In this document: in pieces, positions 46,893-58,742 of the stretch
Layout of the letters: the number at the start of each line of letters is the position of its first letter
How positions within the stretch are numbered: position 1 is the first letter of the stretch
DNA from: Circinella minor
Taxonomy: Eukaryota > Mucoromycota > Mucoromycetes > Mucorales > Lichtheimiaceae
Direction of reading: 5' to 3'
Assembly: GCA_016758965.1 (NCBI GenBank)
Contig: JAEPRB010000006.1
Span: 1-64,000 of the forward strand
DNA: 64,000 bases
Notes under the pieces: model-generated
Databases searched by the model: none
Seen by the model: only the letters and a program-made list of their open reading frames with translations
Told to the model about the DNA's origin: nothing
Program-made: the position numbers and the translations under genes

Positions 46893-47343
46893 TATTATCT
46901 AAAATACTTTTTTTATTTTTATTTTTCTATATAATTATAAATATATAATTATATATTATATTATAAATGGTGATGTGCTTGTAAAGGTTATATATTTAAA
47001 AGCGAGAAAAGAGAAAAAAAAAAAAAGAAGAGAAAGAAGAAAGAGGAGAAAAAAAAACTATTATTATTATTATTATTATTATTATTAAACATCCCAGCGG
47101 ATAATTATACTGGTGCCAAACTAAAAAAATTCGCTGTTGTGGGACATGGATCTTTCCTTTTATAAAAATAGTTTAGTTTATTTGGATTTACCTATTTAAA
47201 AGCACATCTTTCTCCTTTTTTTTTTTCTTTTTTCTCCCATCAATTTTTAATTCTACTTTATTTTTTTTTTGTATTGTATTCTTGTATAATACCTTTTCAT
47301 TTATAACGATACTTTTTTTTTTTTACAAGAAAAATATAAAATC

Positions 47344-48989
47344 ATGTCACTTCCATTATCTGATCTTGTTGTTTTTGAAATGGGAGGATTAGCTCCTGCT
47401 CCTTTTGCTGGCATGATTCTTTCTGACTTTGGTGCTGATGTAATCCGTATTGATAGACCTAATTCTGTCAGTACTGATATTCTTGCAAGGTAAAAAAAAA
47501 AATGATGAACTATCTATTTTTATTTAAAATGAAACTAAAAAATTTTTGTTTATATATTAGAAATAAACGTTCTATTTCTGTCAATATGAAAGATCCTTTA
47601 GCAATTCCTGTGATTCGTGAATTATTAAAAAAGGGTGATATTTTATTAGATCCTTTTCGACCTGGTGTATTAGAAAAAATGGGATTAGGACCTGATATTC
47701 TTTTAAAAGAAAATCCAAGATTAATTATTGCTCGTTTAAGTGGTTATGGACAATCAGGTGCTGCATCCAAAGTAGCTGGTCATGATATTAATTATATTTC
47801 AATTGCTGGTGCTTTAGAGGTATAACCCAAAAAAAAAAAAAAAAAAAAAATTATGCTGACTATTTTTTATTTATTTGTATACTCACACTCTTTTATTTAT
47901 TTTAGATGATTGGTAGAAAAGGTGATAAACCAATGTTCCCATTAAATATTCTTGGTAAATGTTTCTTTTTTTTTTTTTTTTTAATGCATAATTCTCTATT
48001 AGTCAGATTTTCTCACGCATTATTTATTATTTAGCTGATTTTGCTGGTGGTGGATTAATGTGTGTTATGGGTATTTTGATGGCTTTAATGGAAAGAATCA
48101 AGTCGGGTAAAGGTCAAGTTGTTGATGCTAATTTGGTAACGTCATCTTTTTTTATTTAATTTTTCGCATATATAACTTACAATTTACACGTGATAATTTT
48201 TTTTCTTTTACCCCACACGTAATAAGCATATATACTAACATACACATTTCTTTTTTATAGACTAGCGGAACTTCTTATTTGACAACATTCCCCTATTTAA
48301 TGCAAAAATATGGTTTAAACTTTAATGAACAACGAGGTACAAATATGCTTGATAGTGGTGCACCTTTTTATGAAGTATATAAGACAAAAGATGATCGTTA
48401 CATGTCTGTGTAAGTAAAAAAATAAATAAATAAATAAACACTATTCATTCTCTTATACATGTGGTAATATCATTCTTATTATCCCATCTAACCTTTATTC
48501 CCCCATAGCGGTGCTATTGAACCTCAATTTTATTCTCAATTTTTAAAAGGATTAGAATTAAATCCAAAAGATCTTCCTGAACAACATGATCGTGATGCAT
48601 GGCCTAAAATGAAGGAAATATTTGCTAATGTATTTGCTACGAAAACACAAGCTGTATGGACTGAAAAATTTGATGGTACAGATGCATGTGTTGCTCCTGT
48701 CTTGTCATTTAGAGAAGAAATTCCTAATGTATCCATGGTAACTGAACCTGAAAAACAATGGCCACGTAAAGCAGCTCCACCACAACCTGCTCCCATTTTA
48801 TCTCGTACACCTGCTAAACAAGTCAATTATGATGATCCAAGAAAACAAGATAATAATGATGATCCATTTTTACAACCTGGTACACATACCATGGAAGTTC
48901 TTAGTCAATTTGGTATACCTCAATCCAAGATTCGTGAATTATTGAATAAGGGTACTTTTATTGATAAAGTGGGAATTTCCAAATTGTAA
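47344..48989 (+). CDS. AMACR: Alpha-methylacyl-CoA racemase (CoA-transferase family III)
   Basis: Six exons (47344-47489, 47561-47819, 47906-47954, 48035-48135, 48261-48409, 48509-48989) join in frame to 394 residues, typical of this enzyme. The N-terminus [20 protein letters not shown] and [10 protein letters not shown] are family hallmarks. Catalytic residues expected from the bacterial racemase are present: His in AGHDINYIS, Asp in [10 protein letters not shown] and Glu in GAIEPQF. The enzyme epimerises 2-methyl-branched acyl-CoAs, feeding peroxisomal or mitochondrial beta-oxidation. The C-terminus KVGISKL is not a strict SKL but ends in a PTS1-like tripeptide, SKL actually being the last three residues, so peroxisomal import is likely. 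Confidence 0.95.
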
Positions 48990-49105
48990 ATAAATAAATA
49001 TATATATATATATCAGATATATAGTATATGATTTGTTGTATTATTATATAAAAAAAATTATTTCGTTCTATGTATACTATTATTACAAATTTTTTATATG
49101 ATGAT

Positions 49106-49988
49106 TTAAGATGTTGAAGATGATGCTGTAGTAAAAGGTGCAGTATCTTTGAAACAATTATCAAATACTTGTTGAACAAAAGTCATAGCTAGATCTGTGC
49201 CACCACAATGAACAGCTGTGGATCGAACTGCATCATCCCATATACAAGCTCGTTTTTTGGATTCCGATTTAATATCATGACATTGTCCTAATATATGTAT
49301 TATGAGTGAAGGTGGTTAATACTTGGAAAGAGAGACGTAAAAATATATAACATTTTTTTTCTTACCAATAGCAGATGCTCGTATTTCACCACATGCAACA
49401 AGATGACATATACTCGTAAATTTTCCTGTACGTGTTGCATCAAAAGCATGAACAAGTTCATGAATAAGTGTTTCCTCTAATTGTTGTTTGGATCGAATAT
49501 TGTCACAACATAATACAATCCTTTATATTATATTTCAATGAAACATATTCGAATATTATTAATTTTTTTTTTATTCTTATCTACAAGTTAATATTGAATA
49601 GTGAATGACTTTTTTTTTTTATTATTATCACTAACCGTTGATATCTTCCATCATAATAACCCATTCTTGACTATTTTATAAAACAGAAATATATCGAGAT
49701 AGTTGATATATTTTCTTTGTCATCAATAACAACAACAATAATAATAATAATAATGGTGATTATTATATATAAACATAGAGATTTATTTACTTGTTGTTCA
49801 GTTCCATGACATGGTCGACATGTAATACCTCTTTTAAGTGCTTGAGGATTAAGAGTAAAAATGCCTTGAAGTAATCGAGCTACTTTGGGTGATGTATTAT
49901 TATTAAGGATATCAGCAAGTTCGTTCGTGCATTCCTGCTCGCTTAATCTATTTGTTATACATGAATAAATAAATTGTATTGTTAACAT
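49106..49988 (-). CDS. ATP23: Atp23 mitochondrial inner-membrane metalloprotease
   Basis: Four exons (49988-49791, 49670-49636, 49520-49366, 49287-49106) join in frame to about 189 residues. The zinc-protease motif HELVHAFD (HExxH) is intact and preceded by NIRSKQQLEETLI. Downstream ICHLVACGEIRASAIG and KKRACIWDDAVRS followed by VFDNCFKDTAPF match Atp23. The N-terminal half has ITCRPCHGTEQQ and the GYYDGRYQRIVLC strand. Several conserved cysteines fit oxidative import into the intermembrane space. Atp23 processes the precursor of ATP synthase subunit 6 and helps assemble the Fo ring. The start is the weakest point: the first in-frame ATG was used, and a small upstream exon cannot be excluded. 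Intron 2 uses a GTTAGT donor. Confidence 0.9.
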
Positions 49989-50002
49989 TATTTATCTTTA
50001 AA

Positions 50003-50039
<37 letters not shown>

Positions 50040-50406
50040 GAGTCATCATTGTTTACGTTGCTTTAAATCGAGGCGATTCATAAAATCGCATATATATGAA
50101 AAAGTTATTAAGTTAAATAAAAACGTAACAAAATATATATACACCAAGAAAACCTTCTCATTTGCGGAGTAAAGCTATTCCCTTTTAGAAAATAAGAGAA
50201 CACATAATAATACTTTGCTTTAATGCCAAATTAAATACTTTATATAATAAATAGGGTTTATTTGGCATGCAAAAAATAAGGATTTGATGATTGTTAAAGG
50301 GATAATGGTAGATTTATATATTTCAAAGACTATTTTTTTTATCTTAATATTTACATATCTGCGGCGATCTTTACATTATTCACCCAATCCCGTTTAATCT
50401 CTCCCC

Positions 50407-50440
<34 letters not shown>

Positions 50441-50483
50441 TATTTTATTTTAATTTTTATTTTGAACTATACTTTACAAAGAA
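49989..50483. promoter_or_regulatory. Divergent intergenic region, ATP23 / acyltransferase
   Basis: Contains the two promoters, a (TAA)n tract near 50007-50038 and a (CT)n tract at about 50407-50431 just upstream of the plus-strand start. CT-rich tracts before start codons are common in fungal promoters. No specific factor site was identified. Confidence 0.4.
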
Positions 50484-52056
50484 ATGGAGTTGACAACGAT
50501 TGTTAATGCTTTGAAAAGTGGTGATGATCGTATATTTCTTTCTACTCCTATTTTTCTAGGCATTGTCACAATACCGGGTATGTTACAATGGAAATTACTC
50601 ATGATGCCTTGTAATAAAGTATCCACACAGACAAAGCAAATCGTTTCTTTACCTTTACTTTTCATTCAATTGCTAATTCCAATCATTCTTGCTGGTGGTC
50701 ATCGAGGTAAATAAATATAAGTTTGTTTTTTTGTTTTTGGTTAACGTTATTACTTATGTTGTGAGAGAACCCACCCAACCCCTTTTCCGCACTAAACTGA
50801 CTATTTTTTTTTTATTTATTTATTTATATTTGTGCCCGATAAAAATGGTTTAGCATTAACAATCATTGCTGGATTATTTTTATTCAATACGGTACTTAGA
50901 TGTTCAGAAGCTCTTTATATTACACCATGGATAAAAAAAGGAACTGAAGCATATATTGATCCAGATAAAATTCATCAAGATTTATGGTCTTGTTTACACC
51001 GTCCAATAATGCCAAAAAAGAATAAAAATGAAAAGGTGAAAAAAAAAATTATTATGTATATTATTATTATTTTTTTTTATTTGACAGCAATCATATATTC
51101 ACACGGGTGATTACTATCCATAATTAGTTACCACAACAACGACCTTGGTATCATTTGATTCCTTATTTATTAATAGGAATGTTGTTCACGGATTTTATGG
51201 CATCTTGGTTTTCAACATTTTCAGGTCAAGATGTATTTGATATTCAAAAAGAGCGTTCTGGATTATTCTTTATATTTTTTGTTATTGCTGTTGTTCTTTT
51301 AACGACGGCAATTAATACCATTGGATATATCCTTCAATTGATTTATACGTTTACGTATGGTGGAGGTTCTTATGATCCAAGTAAGTTTCTGGTAGCCATT
51401 GGTATATATCTACATATGTATATAAGATTAAAATGTGTCTCCATTAATTGATAGATGAATGGCGACCTTTAATGAATTATCCAATTATTGCTACTTCATG
51501 TAATGATATATGGAATCATCGATGGCATCAATTATTTCGTTCTATTTGGATCGCTGTTCCGTTTCGACCTGTTCTATTATTACTCGGTAAAATGAACGAC
51601 GCGAATAACATTGACGAAAAAACACAAGAACAAAAGAATAAGAAAACCAGCTCGACGCGCTCATCCACCCTCCATGTTGCCATGGCAACACTAAGTGTCT
51701 TTTTCGTATCTGGATTAATGCATGAATATCTGGTACTATGTGGTGCAGGTATTCAAGTATATTGGAATACATTTATTGGACAAGAATGTTTATTTTTCAC
51801 ATTACATGGATGTGCTGTTTGTTTGGAACGTTTTGTACAACCTTATCTTAAAGTAAAAGAAGGTTTTGTTGCCGAAGCGTTAAAGAGAATTTGGGTGATT
51901 TGGTTTTCTTTTCGTGTATTTCCATTATTTTTAAATGGGTTTGCTTTTTGGGAACTATGGAATGCCAATCCATTTAATGCTTTCACACCTTATTTTTTAG
52001 ATCATGTTTGGAGAAAATATCCAATTTTACGTGAATTTTGTGGAAGTTATCTTTAA
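50484..52056 (+). CDS. Wax-synthase-like MBOAT acyltransferase
   Basis: Four exons (50484-50706, about 50833-51035, 51128-51380, 51455-52056) join in frame to about 426 residues with many hydrophobic segments. The wax-synthase domain is clear: EWRPLMNYPIIATSCNDIWN followed by HRWHQLFRSIWIAVPF, and the catalytic-His region VFFVSGLMHEYLVLCGAG. Such integral ER proteins transfer fatty acyl groups from acyl-CoA to alcohols. The substrate here is unknown; it could be a fatty alcohol, sterol or secondary metabolite. The first intron is odd: its 5' end is a normal GTAAAT, but no AG lies within the last 60 bp, and frame continuity needs an acceptor ending TTTG before the codons for PDKNGLALTII. Confidence 0.88.
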
Positions 52057-53099
52057 TTTTTTTTTGACTCCCTCACCACCCCTCTTTTATACACTTATAC
52101 ATGAAAAAAAAAACATTCACTTCGTTCCTTTCTCGCTCTCTTTTTAAAGTTGCATTGGACATTATATTTTAAAATCTTCATTTCTATCCTCTCCTTATAA
52201 TAACTTATTTGTATTCATCATTATAAATAAAAAACACCTAATATCTGATACCTCAAATTAAAAAAGATATTTTCTTTATGATACCAAGTAGCATTTATCG
52301 TTTACATATATATATATATATATATATATTTTAAAAAAAAATAGAGTACGTACATATGTATACGTACGTACGTATTTTATAAATTTCGTATTATATCAAG
52401 TAAAGTGACAAATTCTCTTAAGAGCATATCACTATTGCCTTTTTGATAGTTTTTTTTTTTTTATTGAAACCATTATTATTAAATATACACTCTTAAACAA
52501 ACTATACAGTATATGATATTGTAGTATTTTCAGCGAATAATATAAATGTGGTTATTGTATACGTAACTTGATGGAATCCATTGTATTTTTTTTCCATATA
52601 TAGATATGCATAGAGAGCAAATATGTACTTATAGAGTACTGTACGTAGTTTTAAGCTGGAAATGTGTCATTGGATATTCAACTGGAAATGCATTGACAAA
52701 TTTCACACTTGAAGCGTTTTGTTGTATGTTAAGTTCCATATATAAATATATTTCAAGCTCTCATTACTTTTTCAATAACTTAAATGTACTAGTATTATGA
52801 TTATCAATTGTTATTTTATTTTTGTACTACTGGCATAGAAACAACTATAGTGGATGAGGTAGAAACATAAATCAACTTTTATGTAGGAGAAAAGGGTAGA
52901 GGAAAAGCGCAAGAAGCAACAAATAAGGAAAAGGATAGCTAAAAGAAAGAAAAAAAAAAGAGATAGAAATGGATAAGCAAGACAAAAATAAGGTACATAA
53001 ATAAAAAGGTAGTATAATAATGATTATTATATAGAAATATGGATAGTATGGTTTTAATAAATAGATGGATGTAAATAGAGAATATAATAAATAAATAGT
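52057..53099. other. Intergenic region between convergent transcripts
   Basis: No gene seen. Contains (TA)n near 52308-52330 and TACGTACGTACGTA near 52362-52374. Confidence 0.4.
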
Positions 53100-54190
53100 T
53101 TAAACCATATCGTCTTTATTTTCAGCCATAGTTAACAGGGTTACGTCAGTGCCGTTTTCATCTCCATAAAGTGTTAATTCAGCCGATGATGATGCTTCGT
53201 GATAAACACTGACATGGCTACCTCTTTGTACATCGGAAAGGCAACGGTCAATAACACTCGGAACGCCAGATAAAGACTTTACCATATCACCATCCCATTT
53301 AACAGCATCATCTCTCAAACGTATCAGATATGCAACATCCCCCACTGCTTTGTTTTCCTCTACTGCTTTTACAATAGCAATGTTCAACTTTTGGATCCGA
53401 TCATTAGATGCTTTTTTGACAAGCACTACTTCTCTCTTTAGGTATTGGACAATATCATGGTTAGTTTTCTAATAATAAATCTTATTATTGTGTTAAAGTA
53501 CTATTCAATTATATTACCTTCAATATATCCAGCTCGTCGATTGACCTGCAATAATCGTGGTAATGGACCATACCGAGAGAGTAATCAACTCTTTCCCAAT
53601 AGGAAGAGTTGATATTGTTAACTTCATTCAATGTTGGTGGTTCCATGTTTGTTTCCTCACGAATAAATGACACCAGGTTGGAAAACGCCTTTTCTATTTC
53701 TTGGTTGGAGCTAGAAATAGCACGCTTCATTTGCTTGACAAGAGCTTGATCTAATAGAATGAAAGAAATATTAATTTATGTTACGTTTTAATTTCCAATT
53801 TCTAACTTACTTCGCACTTCTCCATCCTTATTCAGCTGATCAATTAACGTTTGTTTCCCTGCACAAGCACCATAAAAGACTAATAATAGTTTTTCATGTT
53901 TTTGATCGGTATTGGATACAGCAAAATTTTGGACTTTGTTTTCAATTTCGATCTTTCTAATAATCCACTTTTGTTCCAACTCATGGACTGTTCTATTTTT
54001 TTTCCTGCAAAACGTTCTTGAGCTGCATTGATTTTTTTTATCGCCAATTTCATTCTCCCAATAAGTGTTGCAGCTAATTCAACCAAAATAATAATTAGAA
54101 AGTATGCACGCTACGTATATTAACTAGAATCATGAAAAGTATGTATACCTATTGTATTATTACGCCTATTTTTAAAGTACAATAAAGTCA

Positions 54191-54577
54191 TGGCTGGACG
54201 ATAACCGACGAGCCACCACTTATAGCGCTCTCCACCAAGAAGGCAAACATCTTGGGGAGCCCCACACTCACTTTAAAATATACCCGATTACAATAAAGTG
54301 AGAGTGAGGCAGAAGGTTGATCCATACTCACTTTAAAATATACCCGATCACAATACAGTGAGAATGATGCAGACGACGGTATCCCCCTTCATCCTCTGCG
54401 CAATTCGTCTGACAAATCAATATGCTCATTCGGAGCAGAAAACCGACGACCATCACAGGACCACCATGGAAGACAAGATCATAATCACCAACAATGGGAT
54501 TATGATCACCAGAAGGAACTGGTGGCGACAATGAAGGAGACGAAACAGATTCTTGATGTCTGTTGCGAAAAATAGGA
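54191..54577. mobile_element. Unclassified 0.38-kb insertion in the KDZ relic
   Basis: KDZ-homologous sequence ends on one side (LTLTRD codons, to about 54577) and resumes on the other (ATGACTTTATTG at about 54190). The intervening DNA has clearly higher GC content than its surroundings and two 60-bp direct repeats. AACCGACGA occurs near both ends (about 54202 and 54441). No target duplication or TIR could be fixed with certainty, so the boundaries are approximate. Confidence 0.5.
54265..54378. repeat. 60-bp direct repeat, two copies, each with an internal hairpin
   Basis: The phrase ACTCACTTTAAAATATACCC begins at about 54265 and again exactly 60 bp later at 54325. Within each unit TCACTTTA faces TAAAGTGA (TACAGTGA in the second), forming a small hairpin. 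Confidence 0.85.
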
Positions 54578-55271
54578 TCTCGGGTCAACGTAAGTAGTCG
54601 ATGCTCTGCTGACATGTGTCGTATAGCAGAGATATATGACTTTAAAAAAGCCCAACAACGTTCGTCTGCTAATCCAAAGGATTTATGGAGGTAGCGTGGG
54701 TCATAGCTAATATATGTGATAATTTTTAGTTTTAATAGTCCCATCTTTTTCGAATAACATATATAATATTTTTTTTTTTGTTATTATTGGCATCAGAATT
54801 TATTATCATGGTTCTCTTACTTGAGTTGGCAATCAATTGTTCGTGAGTACGCATAGAATATGGATACAGCGCAGTTTCCATCCCAATCTTCAAATGTGTT
54901 TTCCACAGCCTTATGAAATACACAACATACACCATAAAAAATATCGACGGTACTGACATAAAAATGCTTGAATACTTCACCCATCACTGCAAGAGGATAT
55001 TTAAATCTATCGATAATATAATAACCATATAACGTTAACTGATTCATTCTTACTACACTACATAGAGAGATATAAACTACATATATGATAAAACAAAAAC
55101 ATACTTTTCACCGAACTGGATTATGCTTGCAAATGAAATGGGTGATCCATGTCTAGTACACATCGAACCAAAGGGACTAGTTTCCATAAAATACTTAGCA
55201 CCAGCTATGGTGGATCGTCTAGAATTCAAACGCTTTACAAGAAGAGCAATCTTCCACAAAAGTCTGTTCAT

Positions 55272-57319
55272 TGTGCTATTTTGAATTATTTGTGCTGAAC
55301 TAAACGCGTTTTTGTTTTTGCGGTCGAAAAATATTTGTTATATATTTATGCCAGCCTTTTAAAACTCCTCTACTTAAAAATTACAGACTTATATGCAAAA
55401 CTTTGATCCATGCATTCATAATTATATTGACGGATTGAAAATATCTGGCGAATCTGTAGATCTCATTTCCGTTAACCATCAGGATTATATAATAATGTAT
55501 ACTTTATTGGATTAAATATTTATTTAACTTTAGTAAAATGGTTCATTTTTGAAAATTTTAAAACCATCAAAACAAACGATTTTAATTGGCATATACTCAA
55601 CGTATATTAGAAGTTACTGTATCAGTGATTTATATCTATAAAGGAATTAATAAATATACAAACTAAATTATATACGTACGTACTGTATATTTAGAAATAT
55701 TTATTGATAGAGAATCACAATAATCATTCATGTAGTTAATAATGGGAGAAATATTGAACAGTAGTGTGAGGTTTATTTTTATATGCAAAACAAAACAAAT
55801 TAGGTATTTATTTTTTGTCATTATGATAATAGTAACACCTATTAAGAACCGTAATGGTATGAGGTTTATAAAAGTGACTTATTGTTGCTATTTTTTTTAT
55901 CTTATGTATGTATACGTAAGAATAGGTATGTAGATCTTCAAAAAAAGAACGTCCGAACATCATATGTTGCTATGCAATCAAAACAAAATGATGGCCTAAT
56001 GTCATTATTTTGATGAAACTATATCTTTTTTAAAAATCTTCTTGGGGGGGGGAAACGTTTAAATATTTAATTTATTTTTGCTTACCGATAAAAAAAAACT
56101 TATTAAATCTTTTCAATAAAGTGATTATACATATACCTAGTGAAAGTGTATTCGGTACGTATAGCAAAATAGCTATGTGCCACAATAGAAAATTATGTGT
56201 TTCATATTATAGGTATTTGTACATTCATTATCAATCAATAGGTCAGCCGACGGCCCATTATTTTGTTTAATACGTAATGAATCAAATAAAAGTCTATTTA
56301 TAAAGCGTTTTAGTTTACTTCATGCTTTAATAACGAAAGGTGCAGAATTTATTTTACTCACTTACAATATTTCGTTCACAGAGTACGTATTCAACTCTAT
56401 AGATGTATCATCATTTTTAGGATGACTGATGAAAAACATGGTGATAAGATAATGCTTTATACGTACCTATTAAAATAAATAAAGTTCGGGTATATTTATT
56501 TGGGAAAATCTTTAGACCTTAATTTATATATTATTACTTTCTTTTCAAAAAAAAAAAAATTAGTGTTTCATTGTGTTCATTTTTTTTTGTCAACTCTTCC
56601 AAACGATCGTATATATACGTAATAACAAAACTTATCTTGTTTTGCGTTCTTAATCATTTCATGTACACTAATAGTAATTTCAGGTTCGTTGCTCCTGGTG
56701 GTACTTCAACTTGCTAATACTGTAAAACATTGTTTGTTAATCCAAAGTGTCTCAACTGTAATATATCATATACATTATCCGTCAACCCTCCCCTTGTTTT
56801 TACTCAATCAAAAAAAAAAAAGAATTCATATTGGGTGATAATGATATTAATAATAATATTTGGTTATTTTGATAAAAGTAGAAAATAAAAACAACCAAGT
56901 GAAATTTTGTTATATAACTTCAATAATAATTTCGATTTTAAAATAAAATTACGTATCTTTTACAACAATATATGTATATTTTTTCTATTTTATGAATTAT
57001 TTAAACTTGATTTATAGGTTTACGTGAATGATGGGTACTGTATTAAGATCAGGTACTTGAGATTTGTCACATTAGTGCAGTATTGAGAAGGTTACTATAA
57101 TAGCTACGGGGTTGAGGTACGTATCTTGTTGAGGTTACGCCAAATGGCACACTTTTTATTCTTTGTTTTACGTTGACGAAGCACAATTTGATTTTACTTG
57201 GCTCCCTTTCTTAGAATAGAGTTCACACATTGTAGGTATCGTCTCTTGTTTTATATGAGATGAAAAGATAATATCCTCAGAATATGATACAATAGTGATT
57301 ATTGAATCATAGCAATAGA

Positions 57320-57362
<43 letters not shown>

Positions 57363-57400
57363 AGAGGAGGGATGTATCAATGAAACCAATAACTGTGTAA
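55272..57400. other. Gene-poor AT-rich stretch
   Basis: No exon, RNA gene or bounded repeat recognised. A short plus-strand frame at 55742-55933 has no protein-like features. Contains many TACGTA words and a (TA)n tract near 57322-57350. Confidence 0.4.
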
Positions 57401-57549
57401 TATATAACGTATATGTGAATGAAAAAAAAAACATTTAAACTGGTATAAGATCAACTAGAGGTTTATGGGCTGAGAACCATAGTTTGTCTTTGTTGGAATA
57501 TTTAGCCACATTTTTATATTGAACATTGAATACGTATAGATTGACTCAA

Positions 57550-58410
57550 CAAAAAACACTTGATGCCATATCGCCATTGATCTGAGAGCTTTCAAGACGT
57601 TAAAAATTCGCCAGCTGTTGTAGACTACAGTCAAATATCAGGTTTTGCAACCGTAATATTTCAAGATTTTTTGTACCTGAAGCGCAGTTTTGCAACAAGG
57701 GGAAATTGTCATTCTCTTTTTTATATCATGCTTTTCTTAATATGATTTAAGTATAATTATCGATGAGAACATATAATTAAAATGAAGTATTTTATACTCT
57801 TTTTGAAATTCGAATATAAAACCGCAAATTTATAGTATGATACATATTTAAATAGGTTATTCATCTTTTAAACGAATCATGTGGGTGCATTCAATACCTT
57901 TTCATTGGATTCAATAACTAAAAAAAAAAAAAAAACGATACCAATTTTGCTACAAACAAAACAGCTTTTGTGCATAAACTTTGATATGTAAAACTCCATA
58001 ATTTGTTGAATCTTTTGAATATTCTTGAGGTTAACAACAGACCTATATTATTCCAAATGAATTTTCAAATCCACAATTTGCCCTTTTTATCGCTCAGGTA
58101 TTATCAAAAACTGAGTACTACTTAATCCTCTTTTTCATTGTCTCGAATGTATATAATATAACTTGAAGGTTGATACCGATAATTCATAAATAAATACCCC
58201 TTGTTAACTGATATGATCGTCAATCTTGTCTTTTTTTTTTATGGTTAGGTATGATATAGAGATATTTATTAGCCTAGAATGTCAAAAGCAAGGCATTGTG
58301 TGAATCATCAATTTTTCTGCTACCCCATTACGTAGATCAGAAAGTTTTGTCAAGAAATATGTAGTCCGATGAACCAACGCACCATTATTTGATGTAATTC
58401 TATCCCCATT
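57550..58410 (-). pseudogene. Leucine-rich (F-box/LRR-like) gene relic
   Basis: Three minus-strand stretches look coding but lie in different frames: 58410-58265 (GALVHRTTYFLTKLSDLRNG then VAEKLMIHTMPC), about 58040-57930 (NLKNIQKIQQIMEFYISKF) and 57715-57570 (GTKNLEILRLQNLIF then DCSLQQLANF). The last piece has the spacing of leucine-rich repeats. The order fits the C-terminal half of an F-box/LRR protein like the one at 22.5-24.6 kb, but no F-box is visible and I could not join the pieces. This is an inference from short segments. Confidence 0.3.
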
Positions 58411-58441
58411 TCCAAAATTGTAATTTTTTTTTTGTCAATGT

Positions 58442-58469
<28 letters not shown>
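58442..58469. repeat. (CA)n microsatellite
   Basis: About 14 perfect dinucleotide units. Confidence 0.9.
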
Positions 58470-58473
<4 letters not shown>

Positions 58474-58742
58474 CGAACCTCTTTATTACTACGAAAACAA
58501 CATATATTTTTGGTGTTGTCAAATAGTTTATTTATTAATAAATGAATTAATTCATGAATTAAATGAACCTATGATATGATGATTAGAAAACACATGTGAT
58601 ACCATCGAACCTATAGCATGTTCATTAGAGAGCATGTGTATAATAATAATAATAATCAAAAATTTTGAAATCTCAAAAAAGATTATATAAATGAAAATAA
58701 TGATTTAAAGTAAATAATGATCAATTTTATTATAATCTAAAC

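Larger units (their letters stand above)
53100..55271 (-). pseudogene. KDZ-type transposase relic, interrupted and frameshifted
   Basis: Minus-strand exons join across GT-AG introns: from 55271 (AGAKYFMETSPFGSMCTRHG, ending GEK), from about 55048 (AVMGEVFKHFY ... DWDGNCAVSIFYAYSRTIDC), from 54703 (YDPRYLHKSFGLADERCWAF, then HMSAEHRLLTLTRD), about 54190-54147 (MTLLYFKNRRNNTI), about 54075-53810, 53749-53509, and 53469-53100. The ordered motifs (CRH-like, GE+Y, FHAYGH-like, PRY..GFG.TDGE-like) match Kyakuja-Dileera-Zisupton transposases. Canonical catalytic acids look altered, for example LADERC where TDGE is typical. A 0.38-kb insertion splits the segment after LTLTRD, and a poly-A run near 53996-54003 shifts the frame. 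The N-terminal cysteine-rich domain is absent. Not expected to be active. Confidence 0.75.

Noticed and set aside
48536..48826. Minus-strand frame of 96 codons
   Set aside because: Antisense of the last exon of the racemase gene.
57168..57434. Minus-strand frame of 88 codons
   Set aside because: Runs through a (TA)n/(TG)n microsatellite and has no protein-like part of useful length.
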